This document shows, one piece after another, positions 1 through 12,342 of a stretch of DNA of 64,000 nt. The stretch spans positions 27,956,216-28,020,215 of the forward strand of contig OX442415.1 of NCBI GenBank assembly GCA_949361645.1, given 5' to 3'. The notes beneath the pieces were generated by a model. It did no database searches, was not told where the DNA came from, and saw only the letters and a list, made by a program, of their open reading frames with translations. Within the stretch, counting starts at the first letter, position 1; every line of letters begins with the position of its first letter. This DNA comes from Spongilla lacustris. Its lineage: Eukaryota; Porifera; Demospongiae; Spongillida; Spongillidae. The position numbers and the translations under genes are program-made.

Positions 1-805
1 GAGGCCCAAGGCTACCAGTGCAGGAGAGAATAAGAGGCATGTTTGACTTCGCGAATACGTTGGCCATATTTCCTCTTTTTCTCGTTTTCATGGCTACGGT
101 AGCCTCAGAGATAATGTATATTATCTCTGGTAGCATGCGGATAAAAGGGTATTTTGATTCGAGGGAGCGTAAGGATTAAAAACCTTCACATCAAAGTACA
201 TCATCCTGGATGTTCGCTGAGAGTCCACTCATGAGTCATGACCTCACCTGTCATGAGTTGTAGATGAGGCTCTGTGGACACATTGTGGCACACATTTTAG
301 AAATCTCTGGTTTCATTTATTTGCCTTGAATTAGGTTATTTATTCCTCCAGTACATGTGTATTAAAAGCATAGCCGACGTTACATGTGTAGTATTGGAGG
401 AATACCAAACGTCACTACAACTATATTCATTGTTTTTTGACACAGTTAACGGATTTATAACCTTCACTGCTGTTAAAGTATGCAATGGTATGACTGCGGT
501 GATCACTATAAAGTATAAATATAGAGGCAGAGTACTAATCTAGTCTCCACAAGAACTTGAACTGCTAGAAGCTTGGAGTTTACTTAGGCGAGAAGGCAAT
601 AAATTCCATGCATTTCTTGGTATCTTTTTAAAAAATTTGTACCAAAGGTGGCTGTGCAGAGGTGTAGGAACGTACTATAAAGTGTGTGTGGGGGGGGGGG
701 GGGGCAGAAGTGAAATGTTTTAAGTGGGCGCGGGGGCGTAGTGTGGTTGTTGGATGCTCAAATACAGTGGAAGGGGGGGCCTCGCATTTGGCCAAATAAC
801 GATAA
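1..805. other. Left edge, no gene recognised
   Basis: I see no supported gene here. Short open frames exist but have no family features. A G homopolymer near 690 and G-rich sequence to about 780 lie just before the integrase relic. The stretch may be intergenic or old repeat. Confidence 0.4.
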
Positions 806-1246
806 TTAAATTTGGTGCATTTTAGCACCCCCCCTCACCCCTCTTGCACCCGTGGATGCAAGAGGGGTGATTCCCCTCTCCCTACACCATGCCTGGAACT
901 CCTCTGAAGAGAAAGGAGTGGTATTATCCGATACAATGGTGTGTGAATAGCTAAAATGATCAAAATCTTGCTCCAGCAGCTCCGTGGTGGATGTGGTGGA
1001 AGTGGGAGTGGTCAGTTGGATGGTAGAAGTGGATGTAGTCGGGTGGATGCAAGGGTACTTAAGATATGCATCAGTAAGTACCAGTTGGATCCCATGAAGT
1101 TGATTACATGATCGACCTGCACCAGTTGGCCTCTCAGGCAGCATCCAGGGTTGGTTGACATGTGCTCTGCACAGGCAGTACACCAATGGATCCATCATAT
1201 GATGCCTCTGCTTTCTCCTTAAGTGGCCAACCTTCTCATGTGGCAA
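806..1246 (-). pseudogene. Ty3/Gypsy integrase core relic
   Basis: The minus strand encodes 146 aa that resemble part of a Ty3/Gypsy-type integrase. A cysteine/proline stretch comes first, then a DAYLKYP segment in the place of the first catalytic Asp region, then LLEQDFDHF..HTIVSDN, which is the second catalytic Asp region, then FSSEEFQAWCRERGI with the catalytic-Glu environment. Only this core is open. No gag, protease or reverse transcriptase frame and no LTR pair is visible around it, so it is a fragment. It lies directly upstream of TRIM copy A, and a different part of a similar integrase lies upstream of copy B. The family call comes from remembered motifs and has not been searched. Confidence 0.65.
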
Positions 1247-1249
1247 TGG

Positions 1250-2234
1250 CTGGATCCTTGGCTAGCTCCATTGTTCCAGGGTAACTCTTAAACAAACCAA
1301 ATTCTACAAGCCTGTTGACGCAAATGACACATATCTCCACTGCAAATATAATGAAGGCTATTTGGAGGTAATTCTTTTCCATCTTCTGTTTACTATAATC
1401 TTTGAAGCTAATATTGAAGCTCATTATGTGAAGGGGTTTCTACTGCAGTCACTATAGTACCACAAGTTCATTGTCTACTTGTCCTTACGTCCCAAATGCC
1501 AATGCAGTATTTGTATCTTCTTCAGTCTTTTTTGGTACCCCATCAGCACCTATATATATGGCATATCTTTATCCATTTTGGGGTCTGCAAGTGGTTAGGT
1601 AAGCAAAGGCAAATTGGCCAGCAAAGGTCACCACTATGCTGTTTTTCAGTATTTTGATTACAAGCCAGTCCTAGGTCGGCACTAAGTTTTTATATTTTAA
1701 GATACTAGTACGAGGACAGTTGTGTTGCTATGCAAAACTGCTTGCACAATTAATATAACATCTAATTATTATGTAGTTTGAGCAAATCCTCGTGCTCTCA
1801 TTGCCCGTTCCAGTATAGTAGCCACAACAATGGACCTGCTTGCAGGCAGTGTTGTTTGTACCATATTTGTAATATCAATCATTGCATGACTGTAACATAT
1901 CCTCCAGTCAACCTAATCATCAATGCAAAGCACAATTGAATATACTACAGGAGCGCATTCAGGAATTGTTACATGTAAAAAAATAATCAGAGGCACGAGG
2001 AGGGTGTGGGATGGAGATGTGCACCCTGATCCAGGATAGACATGGGGACTGCCCATCCTATGCAAAGCGTGGTATTGTTAAATGCAGCTCCTTATATTTA
2101 TTAGAAACGCCTATTGTGTGCATTTTGGGTAAAGGAGGGGCAGCCATACAGCATCATAAACCAGAATCATGTCCAAAATCTTACCAAATGACTTAAGATA
2201 CTATACTTTTACTTCCTCCTACAGTGTGAACGAA
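1250..2234. repeat. 5' flank of the tandem-duplicated unit, copy A
   Basis: This stretch aligns by eye, with many substitutions and small indels, to about 9030-9931 upstream of the second TRIM gene. Shared strings include ACCACAAGTTCA, ACATCTAATTATTATGTAG and ACAATGGACCTGCTTGC. It marks the left part of the duplicated unit, about 7.7 kb apart from its partner. No gene of its own is supported. Confidence 0.7.
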
Positions 2235-4400
2235 ATGTTCTCCCACACTACCTGTGGTATTTGCTCCAAGCCCTACAATGATCCAAGAATTCTACCATGT
2301 CTGCACTCCTTCTGTCAACAATGTCTCAAGCAAGGCTCCCAACAAGTGTTCAAATGTCCCACCTGTGAACGGAGTGTGAGCATCCCAGTGGGAGGGACCA
2401 GTGGTCTCCCTCGGAACCTCCATCTTGGATTTGAAGTAGAGGTAGCTGGGTACATGTCCAAGATTGTCAGCAACAGTGAGGTGTGTTGTGATGAATGTGT
2501 AGATGGACGCAGGGGTCCTGCAGAGGTGTTCTGTTGTACGTGCTACCAGTTCATGTGTACCTTCTGCCATGAGCACCACAAACGTAGCAGAAAACTGTTG
2601 AAGCACACCATGGTAGGGCTAGACCAGGAGGGAGCCAGTCAACTGCTAGCCATGGCAAAGCCACGAAAGCAGTACTGTTCTCAACCCCACCACGGGGACA
2701 ATGTAATGGACCTTTATTGTGAGACCTGTAGCTTGATCGTCTGTAGAGCCTGCATCACAGATTCCCATCAGGACCATTCTGTGATCCCACTGTACACAGC
2801 TGCAAGAACCCACCAGTGCACAATCAGTGGGGCACTTGATGATGCAAAGGTGGCTGTGACAAAGCTGACTGGAGCCATTGGTGGGAATGACGAGATGATG
2901 GAACGCGTGGATACTTCCAGAAGGAATGCTTTCTTGGTCATCAACCAAGCCATTGACATAGTTCAAGAGACATTAGAGAAAAGGAGAAGGGAACTATTGG
3001 AAGAGTTGGAAACATTGTCACTGTCAAAAGCAGCTGCTCTGACCCTCCAGAAGGAGGAATTTGTGGCATTGATAGAGGACATTGGTCACTACACTGAGGT
3101 GGCCACCCACATCCTCCAGACCCACACTGACCTTGAGGTTGTAGCTCTGGGAGGAATTGTACCTACTGAGTTGCAGGCCACCCTCAAGAAGATCCAGACC
3201 ATGTCCCTTGCTCCAAACCAGCACAGTGGTACCACTGAAATTGTACAGACGGATGATTTTGTAAGAGAAGTATCCAAATTTGGTCAAATTTTACAGTTGT
3301 TTCCATTTTCAAGTACATGTACGTGGACATCCACAGCAGTAGCCAAGGCAGAGCACAGGTTCCATGTTAAGGTAGAAAGCAAGACCTCAAATGGGGAGGT
3401 GTACCCATTTGGTGGCATACATGTTGAGGCTGAGATGAGGCCCATGGCCCATGATGGAGCAGTTGTGTGTGGAGAGGTGGAGGACCATGGAGATGGTACC
3501 TACACCATCACCCTGACCCCTCAAACTGCTGGTACTCACCAGCTGATCATCACAATGGATGGTCAACATGTACACAACAGTCCTCATGATCTTGATGTGA
3601 TCACTATGTATAACCACCTCAAGATGATATGTAATGCCCAACAAGTTATCAGTTGCAGTAGACCATTGTTTGTTGCCATTCATGAAAATCGGGCATGTAT
3701 GTAGAAAGCGGAGATGAAAGCTGCATATATGTGCTTGACCAAGCAGGTGCACAAAAAGAGACCATCGGGCATAGTGGAAATGGGAACTGTGAATTTAATA
3801 GGCCGCTTGGAATATTCATCAAAGGCAATGAAATATTTGTTTCCGACTGTCACAACCATCGCATACAGAAGCTATCCACAAAGGGAAAGTTCCTTGGCAA
3901 GTTTGGGTCCTATGGAACTGGTCGAGGACAGTTCAACGGTCCCATTGCCGTTGTTGTTGACTCAAATGACAGGGTGATTGTTTCTGACTGGGGTAACCAT
4001 AGGATACAATTCCTTACAACCAATGGTGATTGGCTGTCGACAATCGATGGTAATGTCATTGGAGATCACTGTTTTATTCATCCATGGGGTCTTGCCTTAG
4101 ACCCTCAAGAAAACATCCATGTTGCAGCCTATGGTTCTAACAGCATCAAAGTCTTCACTGCAGATGGCACCTTTGTCAGGATGTATAATCGGTCCTAAGG
4201 GAATAGCCATTGACAATGAAGGCTGCAGCTTTGTCAGTGAGGGAGATGGTGCTTGCCTCTCGATCTTTGATCCAGAAGGAAAGAAGATCCACACAGTGGG
4301 GAATCTAAATAACCCCAGGGGGATTGTCTTATATCCTCAAAATTATAGTGTATATGTTGCATGCACAGGTATTGATGCTGTACTGAGGTATTTAATCTAG
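2235..4400 (+). pseudogene. TRIM-NHL (RING, B-box x2, filamin, NHL) gene, frameshifted copy A
   Basis: This is a close paralogue of the intact gene at 9932-12112. The parts in order are a C3HC4 RING (CGICSKPY..CLHSFCQQC..CPTC), two B-boxes, a coiled coil, a filamin/ABP280 repeat ending in NSPHDLDV, and NHL repeats. The frame opens at 2169, but the ATG at 2235 immediately before the RING is the likelier start, and a CTCCTACAG acceptor-like string precedes it. Against copy B there is a 1-bp deletion near 3693 and an 8-bp deletion near 4187. Together they remove 9 bp, so the original frame returns for the last 65 or so residues, but the NHL region between them is out of frame with stops. It is probably a recent pseudogene; assembly error is possible. 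TRIM-NHL proteins are E3 ligases and/or RNA-binding regulators. Confidence 0.85.
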
Positions 4401-4675
4401 GTACTGAACAATTTTAATGTATTTCTAGTGCATATTACTTCATACATGTTAGTATTAAATTGTGAATGAGTTTAAACACATAAGAGTTCAATAACACAGT
4501 TCAATGTAGAAGTAGTGTAGTTATGTATGTATTCAACTTCAGTTGTTTCTTTCATTCTGTACCTGTTTTGTACTAGTAATGGTTTATTTATTAAAAGTCT
4601 TATTCATACTGTTACAAACACACAACTAGACTACACAAAATGCTAACTATACCTATCCTAGTACATCACTTTGAC

Positions 4676-4760
4676 TGATGCTACGGGAAAGGATGGCAAT
4701 GGCATTAGCTCGTACCAGGTGAAGGTTCAGCCGCCCGTAGATTTCAGTAAGAACCACTGA
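4676..4760 (-). pseudogene. 3' tail of a sponge-type retroelement ORF (relic)
   Basis: The minus strand reads EIYGRLNLHLVRANAIAILS followed by RSI. The same string ends related relics at 12.34 kb and 57.15 kb. I recall it as the C-terminus of a reverse-transcriptase-associated ORF that is common in sponge assemblies. Only this short piece remains here. Confidence 0.55.
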
Positions 4761-4779
4761 ACGTAGAGAGGTCCTATAC

Positions 4780-5190
4780 CTATCGGTTTCTTCTGTTCGT
4801 TAATTTTTATACCATCCACTACGGAGATAAGTTGAACAAACTACGTGCACGTTTTCCGCGCTAATGTTATAATCCCCGCCTCCCCATACATGGAGTGGGA
4901 CGCAATTTGGCGCGAATCGAGCGCGAAAATGTGCACGTAGTTTGTTCAACTGTAACTTTGTAACGGATGATATAAAAATTAACGAGCAGAACTAATCGAT
5001 AGCTGCAACTACCCACAAACTGAATTTGAAGCGATTTAATATCGAAAGTTATGGCGGGTTTGAACCGGTTATTGAATGTTGCAATACTGGCAGTCAGTGG
5101 CAGATAAATGGTGTTGTATGAATTGCTGAAAATAGAAAGTCCATAGCCTTTAGCGTCGTAACACGATTATTTTATGATGTTATAAAACAT
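4780..5190. mobile_element. MITE-like hairpin element, family member 1
   Basis: The arms from about 4780 and to about 5001 are inverted copies: CTATCGGTTTCTTCTGTTCG is mirrored by AACGAGCAGAACTAATCGATAG, and GTTGAACAAACTACGTGCAC by its complement near 4930-4950. Sequence to about 5190 (GTTATGGCGGGTTTG, TTGCAATACTGG) recurs at 34940-35290 with divergence, so this is a dispersed family. It has no coding capacity. Confidence 0.7.
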
Positions 5191-5366
5191 GGGAACTGAG
5201 TTTTCGCGGAAACTGTCCCATATTATTATAATTATTATGTATATTTCTATTTTTAACATTTCAGTGATATAATTATTTTTTTAATACAATATTGTAATTT
5301 GCTTTTTAATTTAAATTGTTTTTTGTTGTTTTTTAATTAAAATGGAGATTTTCAAGTTTTTACAAT

Positions 5367-5609
5367 TTACAGAAAAGTCTCTGTTCTGAAGTCCCGGTGT
5401 GAAAAGATGTTGTAGTACAGATGTACATAAATGTGCTCTGCTTGGTTGGCCACTCCTCCAGCCTCTGAAAAGGCATATGTGTCAGGGCAGGTGGTATACC
5501 AGTCAAGAAGCTTACTACACTGCCAGTTCAGGGCATCCATCAGGACTTCGTACACTTTCTTATTACCTATGTATGTACCTAGGTGGGTAGGTTGACTTGC
5601 AAACAGCAA
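5367..5609 (-). pseudogene. Sponge-type RT-associated ORF relic, copy A
   Basis: The minus-strand string GGVANQAEHIYVHL is shared with 13.29-13.50 kb, where it reads GGVANQAEHIYAHLDHNNLF and leads into SYLLQRLSVAMQRGN. Both lie at the same place relative to their TRIM copy, so the relic predates the tandem duplication. It is too short and broken to encode a protein. Confidence 0.5.
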
Positions 5610-5759
5610 TGGCTGTTTGGCTATCTATTCTTACAAAGTTGTTTCTGCCATACTGAGTACTATAGCTATATTACATCTGATAACTGATTGAAGAAATGCC
5701 TTTTTTTTTTTAAGACAAGTGGTGGACAAGTCTGCTATAGCAATTTTCCAGCCACTGGA

Positions 5760-6540
5760 TCAAAAGTCAATCCATCTGATACATGGTTAAAGTGTTCTTA
5801 TCCCTGTCATACTTCCGCCAATGCCTGTATTTTATTTACTGAGTGGTGCAACTTCCATGGCACCATGTTGTTTGTACATTGAAATGAAAACCATTCAATG
5901 CCTGGATCAAAAAGTATTCAATCCAATACCTGTAATACAAGTTTAAACCCATATGTGAATTAATACATACACTCTTGCTCAGTGGTGCAGCTGCCATGGT
6001 GCCATGTGGGTCGTGTGTTGAAATTAAAACTGCTCGACGACTGGGTCACACCTGATGTCAGGTATTCGATGGAACCACTTTATACCTCATATCTAATGCA
6101 TTAATCTTGCCCAGTGGTGCCGAGGGTGGTGCAGTCATATCTTGAAATGAAAACCATTAGGCAGGATCCAATGGCTGGATTAAAAGGTGTTACATCCAAT
6201 ATCCGTATAAATACATGTAGACACTTGTGCGTATCATAATACATACATCTTATTCAGTGGTGCAATCCCCATGCAATCCCAGCGGCTTGTGTGTCAAAAT
6301 GAAAACTGGTAGATGTGATTTAACTACCCAATCATAAGACATTCCATCTGACATTAGGTATTCAATGTATAACCATATATACCATATTGTACTTGTGCTC
6401 TTACTCAGTGGTGTAATTTCTATGAAACTGTGAGGTGAAATGAAAACCAGTGAGCAGGCTGATGGACTGGACTGAATACCATGAGATATGAAATAATGGT
6501 AAGAACTGCTATGAAAGAGTCTGAAACAGTTTGCCATGCC
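5760..6540. repeat. Degenerate tandem repeat, about 140-bp unit, about 5 copies
   Basis: A block beginning CTSAGTGGTGCA, with GCCATG or CCATGG, GTGTTGAAATGAAAAC(C/T)AT and ATCCAATA(C/T)C, recurs near 5838, 5969, 6108, 6250 and 6400. The copies are strongly diverged. No gene is supported in it. Confidence 0.6.
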
Positions 6541-8449
6541 TCATGCATCAGCTTATACAAGTGTAGATAGGCACCTTGATTTGATCATCCTACTAAATAT
6601 TAGTACATCCTTCTTGTACACGTAATATATTTGCCTCTTCCTAATCTTCCCCATTCTATTCCTACCCTCCCAATTCCCATACTTCCATTCCTGTTCCATT
6701 ACTCAGCCCCCTACTACACTTCCCCATCCCATATCTACTCTACTCCAGCCTACCTTTATCCATTACTTTTCCACTAATGTGCACCCTTTGTGTACATGCT
6801 TGCAATACATTCTGCCACAAGAGGTTTGAAAAGAGAAAGTGAGGGTGTTCGTGGAGAATGCTCAGTTAAATAGTTGCATTTGTCCAGATAATGAGCTAGT
6901 GACTTCAGAAGAGGAAGGATACCTGTGTGCATAAATTCCAATGAAAAAAGAAATGTATCAGTTTCCTTCAACCTGGCACTCTTCAAAGATTTGTGGGAAA
7001 GCAATTCTTTTTAATATCCTCTGAGTTCCAAAGATATCAAAATTCTCACCCTATGCAGTCTATAAGGACAATTAATAGACTTATATTCTATACATGAGCA
7101 ATGTAGATACAAATTGCGTATACGAGTCAACTGACATACTTGGAATGTTTTAGACCTGCCTAGGTTTGATTTTAAAAGAAGCTTGTTGCCGCTAATAAGA
7201 TGTATATTATGTAAGCAATAAAGATCTGCGTCACCCCCAACCCCTTGAGCACTCCATGAGCATCCAATGAAGTGCCCCGTGAGTACCTGCATGAATACCT
7301 CCATGAACACTCCCATTATCAAAGATTAAGGATATGGCCCACACATCTTTCTTATCAAATGGACTTTAGCTAATTGGAATTCCGACTTCACCAACTGCGA
7401 CATGAAATACACCATATTGTATACATCATCAAGAATCCTAGGGCTCAGCACTGCTACGTTATACGCTTTTATATCCTTTGATCTAGCTCAATAAAGATGC
7501 ACCCACTCACTTAATTAGCTTAGATGCATTAATTATTTTATTATCTCAAAAATCATTAAATTTATTATCTTTTCATTGCACGCGATCAAAAGTTTGAAGA
7601 AATTTTTTGAACATGGATATGGTGGCATCTGAGAGTGGGTAAGCAGGGAGGGAGGGAGGAGGAGTGATATTGGTGCCATGGATCACATAGCCTACGAAGG
7701 TGCTAGAACGCTGTTTAGAAGTAAGCGTCCAAAGCACGCTCACGTATCATTACCACAAAAACCGTAACCAGTAGGCCTAGGCCTTTTTTTTTGCTATTTA
7801 ATGAACACGTGCATGAAGGAAGTTTTTTTTTACATCCGTGAATTATAGTGTTTGACGGGAGAATTATAAACCTGGTCTAATAAGATTGTTAATGTAGGGG
7901 GAGAGAAAATTCTATAGCTTTAGAGTAGGTTGGAATATGATGCATCTACGTATACGTATACGCTGGTGATCTTGATGAATTTTTATACAAAAATAAATCT
8001 AACTTTTTTGTCCTGAACAATATGATTTAAAAGTTTATACATAAAATACATAAAATACTCGCCATGAAGGAATTAGGCAGCAAAAAGGGGAGCCAGGGCT
8101 ATCTTATCAACATCTAGCTCATTAGTACCAGCTGCAATGCCACATAAGATAAACAACACAGCTGAGTAGCAACTATGGCTAAAACTTAGCTGAGAGTGCA
8201 GGCCAAGATGTGATGTGTACAAATTGAACAAAGCAATCTGATGGTAATGATTGATTGAGCCAGGTTTAATATCTTCTGATCGGCTGTATAATTAGAACAC
8301 AAATTGTCGTGTTCAGAAAGGAGTACAGGATCTAAAAAATCATAATTGCAGGAATGGGCCATATAGCAAAACAAGCTAATTATTTAGCTAAACACACAAA
8401 CTAACAGAAGCTACTGAATGACAAAATAACCCTCAACTAGAATATCTAC
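6541..8449. other. Intergenic, no gene recognised
   Basis: AT-rich sequence with a pyrimidine-rich stretch near 6650-6760, a G-rich patch near 7640-7670 and no frame with family features. I see nothing else supportable. Confidence 0.4.
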
Positions 8450-8452
8450 ATG

Positions 8453-9165
8453 TCAATGGTATCTACAATATATTTTAGGTGTAAAATGCCACAACACTTC
8501 CCTATCAGCGTTGCACGTTGCCTTTTCACAAAGCGAAAAACTCAGGTCCTGAGGGGCCACTGGAACTATATGCTCAGGCCATTTCCAACACCAGTATCTC
8601 ATCCTGGATCGACACAGCTGGTTCTGCTGCTTCAATGGGCATCTCACCTGGGTCTGGTCCACATATCGAGGATGCAGCTGCTCAGTATGGAGATGCCATG
8701 TGCTACCCTGTTGAACCGTATGTACATTGACACTGTTTATGCCGAATCTCTTCACTAATGAATCTTTCTCATGCCTCAGGTCACAGTAAAGTGCATAGAA
8801 TAGATGGGAGTCATCCTATTAGGAAGCTCCTGTTGTTGAGATTTTGTTGCTGCGCTAGATCTGGCCTTGATCATTGTGTGCTGGGGAAGGAATTAGAACA
8901 TCAATCTTGGTCCTAATCTGCAGACCATTCAGGAGTTCACTTGGGAGTAGGTGTCTGCCAGAGGGGTTTGGCAATACTGTATCAAGAACTCCTGAAGGGC
9001 TGCTCGTGGAGGGAGTGAGGACTTAGGGAGGTCATTGTATCTCTTAAACAAACTAAATTCTGCATGCTTGAAAAGGTCCAAACTGTTGACTGCAAATATC
9101 ATGAAGGTATTTGGAGGCAAATCTTCTCCGTCTTTTTTTCCCCTTACTATAATCTTTGCAGCCAA
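8453..9165 (-). pseudogene. Ty3/Gypsy integrase C-terminal relic
   Basis: Read on the minus strand, frames contain RAALQEFLIQYCQTPLADTY, then ELLNGLQIRTKIDVLIPSPA, then GSTWHLHTEQLHPRYV. This order (QEFL.QYR.TPHA, ELL.GR..RTRLD, W..H..QLRPRY) is that of the C-terminal third of Gypsy integrases. The frames are interrupted by stops and shifts. It is the complement of the core piece found near TRIM copy A. It encodes no intact product. Confidence 0.6.
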
Positions 9166-9931
9166 TACTGAAGCTCACTGTGTGAAGGGGTTTCTATTGC
9201 ATGTACCACAAGTTCACTGTCTATAACCTGTCCATACGTTCAAAATGCCAATGCAGTATTTTGTGTCTTTTCTCAGTAGTCTTTTTAGGTACCTCTGGTT
9301 CTGCAATTGGTCGGATAAGCAAAGGCAAATTGGCCAGCAAGGGCTAGTCGTCACTATGCTGTTTTTTCAGTATTCTTGCATGTCGACAAGCCAGCCCACT
9401 AGGTCGGCACTCAGTATATATATCATTCATTTTGCATTTAAGATACTAGTTGTGTTGCAATGCAAAACTGCTTGCACAATTAATATAACATCTAATTATT
9501 ATGTAGTTTGAGCAATTCCTCGTGCTCTCATTGGCCTGTTCCAGTATAGTAGCCACAACAATGGACCTGCTTGCGGGTTATGCCTGGGCAGTTCTGTGCA
9601 TGGTTGTTTGTACTATATTTGTAATATTAGTAATTGACTGTAACATATACTCAAGTCATCTTAATCATTGATGCAAAGTACAATTTTATATACACCTGGG
9701 GCATATGCAGGATTTATTACACGTAGAAAATAAATCAGCAGCATGGGGAGGGTGTGGGAGGGGGACATGGGCATGGCTGCATCATAAAATCGACAACTGC
9801 TTGAGGGGGGGGGGGGTCGGCAAAGTGTGGTGCTGTTAAATGAGGGGTTCATACGCCATATAGCATCATCAGTATTACGACCAAATGAGTTAAGATACTA
9901 TACTTGCACCCTCTCTTACAGTGTGAAGCAA

Positions 9932-12112
9932 ATGTTCTCCCACACTACCTGTGGTATTTGCTCCAAGTCCTATGATGATCCACGAATTCTACCATGTCTG
10001 CACTCCTTCTGTCAACAATGTCTCAATCATGAGATGGAATCGCAAGGCTCCCAACAAGTGTTCAAATGTCCCACCTGTGAACGAAGCGTGAGCATCCCAG
10101 TGGGAGGGGCCAATGGTCTCCCTCGGAACCTCCATCTTGGATTTGAAGTAGAGGTAGCTGGGTACATATCCAAGATTGTCAGCAACAGTGAGGTGCGTTG
10201 TGATGAATGTGTAGATGGACGCAATGGTCCTGCAGAGGTGTTCTGTTGTACGTGCTACCAGTTCATGTGTACCTTCTGCCATGAGCACCATAAACGCAGC
10301 AGAAAACTGTTGAAGCACACTATGGTGGGACTAGACCAGGAGGGAGCCAGTCAACTGCTAGCCATGGCAAAGCCACGAGAGCATTACTGTTCTCAACCCA
10401 ACCATGGGGACAATGTGATGGACCTTCATTGTGAGACCTGTAGCTTGATCGTCTGTAGAGACTGCATCACAGATTCCCATCAGGACCATGCTGTGATCCC
10501 ACTGTACACAGCTGCAAGAACCCACCAGTGCACAATCAGTGGGGCACTTGATGATGCAAAAGTGGCTGTGACAAGGCTGACTGGAGCCATTGGTGGGAAT
10601 GACGAGATGATGGGACGCGTGGATACTTCCAGAAGAAATGCTTTCTTGGTCATCAACCAAGCCATTGACATGGTCCAAGAGACATTAGAGAAAAGGAGAA
10701 GGGAACTATTAGAAGAATTGGAAACATTGTCACTGTCAAAAGCAGCTGGTCTGACCCTCCAGAAGGAGCAGTTTGTGGCATTGATAGAGGACATTGGTCA
10801 CTACACTGAGGTTGCCTCACATGTCCTCCAGACCCACACTGACCATGAGGTGGTAGCTCTGGGAGGAATTGTATCTACTGAGTTGCAGGCCACCCTCAAA
10901 AAGATCCAGACCATGTCCCTTGCTCCAAACCAGCACAGTGGTACCACTGCAACTGTACAGACGGATGATTTTGTAAGAGAAGTGTCCAAATTGGGTCAAA
11001 TTTTACAGTTGTCTCCAGCTTCAAGTACGTGGGCATCCGCAGCAGTAGCCAAGGCAGAGAGCAGGTTCCATGTTAAGGTAGAAAGCAAGACCTCAAATGG
11101 GGATGTGTACCCATTTGGGGGTGTACATGTTGAGGCTGAGATGAGGCCCATGGCCCATGATGGAGCAGTTGTGTGTGGAGAGGTGGAGGACCACAGGGAT
11201 GGTACCTACACCATCACCCTGACCCCTCAGACTGCTGGTCCTCACCGGCTGGTCATCACAATGGATGGACAACATGTCCAGAACAGTCCTCATGACCTTG
11301 ACGTGATCCCTAAGCATAACTACCTCAACATATGTAATGCCCAACAAGTGATCAATTGCAGTAGTCCATTCTTTGTTGCCATCCACGAAAATGGGGGCAT
11401 CTATGTAGGAAGCGGGGATAGAAACTGCATATACGTGCTTGACCAAGCAGGTGCACAAAAGGAGCTCATCGGGTCTGGGGGAAATGGAAACCTTGAGTTT
11501 AATAGGCCGCTTGGAATTTGCATCAAAGGTGATGAAATATATGTTTGTGATTCTCTCAACCATCGCATACAGAAGCTGTCCACAAATGGAAGGTTCCTCG
11601 GCAAGTTTGGTTCCTATGGAACTGGTCGAGGACAGTTCAACGGTCCCATTGCCGTCGTCATGGACTCAAACGACAGGCTGATTGTTTCTGACTGGGGTAA
11701 CCATAGGATACAGTTCCTTATGACCAATGGTGATTGGCTGTCGACCATCGATGGTAATGGCATTGGAGATCACTGTTTTATTCATCCATGGGGTCTTGCA
11801 TTAGACCCTCAAGGAAACATCCATGTTGCAGCCTATGGTTCTAACAGTATAAAAGTATTCACTGCTGATGGCACCTTTGTCAGGCTGTATGGCAATCCAA
11901 TCGGTCCTAAGGGAATAGCCATTGACAACGAAGGCTACAGCCTTGTCAGTGAGGGAGATGGAGATTGCCTCTCAATCTTCGATCCAGAAGGAAAGAAGAT
12001 CCACACAGTGGGGAATCTAAAGAACCCCAAGGGAATTGCCGTTGATCCAAAGAATTATAGTGTGTTTGTCGCTGTAATGGGTAGTAATGCTGTATTGCGG
12101 TATTTAATCTAG
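9932..12112 (+). CDS. TRIM-NHL protein (RING, B-box x2, coiled coil, filamin, NHL)
   Basis: This is a single-exon reading frame of 726 aa from the ATG at 9932. The frame is open from 9827, but the upstream residues are unlike protein and a CTCTCTTACAG acceptor-like string sits just before the ATG, so I prefer the internal Met. Approximate layout from that Met: RING 7-55 (CGIC..CLHSFCQQC..CPTC), B-box 1 about 95-140 (CDEC..CCTCYQFMC..CHEHH), B-box 2 about 155-195 (YCSQPNHG..CETCSLIVCRDCI), coiled coil about 205-335, filamin repeat about 380-465, and about six NHL blades to the C-terminus (LGKFGSYGTGRGQFNGPIAV). The RING predicts ubiquitin-ligase activity and the NHL propeller predicts RNA or protein binding. 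It is the intact partner of copy A. No close vertebrate orthologue is claimed. Confidence 0.92.
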   Translation: MFSHTTCGICSKSYDDPRILPCLHSFCQQCLNHEMESQGSQQVFKCPTCERSVSIPVGGANGLPRNLHLGFEVEVAGYISKIVSNSEVRCDECVDGRNGPAEVFCCTCYQFMCTFCHEHHKRSRKLLKHTMVGLDQEGASQLLAMAKPREHYCSQPNHGDNVMDLHCETCSLIVCRDCITDSHQDHAVIPLYTAARTHQCTISGALDDAKVAVTRLTGAIGGNDEMMGRVDTSRRNAFLVINQAIDMVQETLEKRRRELLEELETLSLSKAAGLTLQKEQFVALIEDIGHYTEVASHVLQTHTDHEVVALGGIVSTELQATLKKIQTMSLAPNQHSGTTATVQTDDFVREVSKLGQILQLSPASSTWASAAVAKAESRFHVKVESKTSNGDVYPFGGVHVEAEMRPMAHDGAVVCGEVEDHRDGTYTITLTPQTAGPHRLVITMDGQHVQNSPHDLDVIPKHNYLNICNAQQVINCSSPFFVAIHENGGIYVGSGDRNCIYVLDQAGAQKELIGSGGNGNLEFNRPLGICIKGDEIYVCDSLNHRIQKLSTNGRFLGKFGSYGTGRGQFNGPIAVVMDSNDRLIVSDWGNHRIQFLMTNGDWLSTIDGNGIGDHCFIHPWGLALDPQGNIHVAAYGSNSIKVFTADGTFVRLYGNPIGPKGIAIDNEGYSLVSEGDGDCLSIFDPEGKKIHTVGNLKNPKGIAVDPKNYSVFVAVMGSNAVLRYLI

Positions 12113-12342
12113 GTACATGCAGGTACTGAACAATGTAGTATTGGTATTGCTGATGCATATTGCTGTAATGTTAATGTTAATTGTGAATGTGTTCAAATAC
12201 TATTTACACTGAAAGGAGGTTCAGTATTATAATCATTAATTAGTAACACAATTTTATTGGACATATACTCAAGTAAACTTATACAAACATACAACTAGAC
12301 TACACACAAAATACTGTATACCTACCCTACATCACTTTGACA

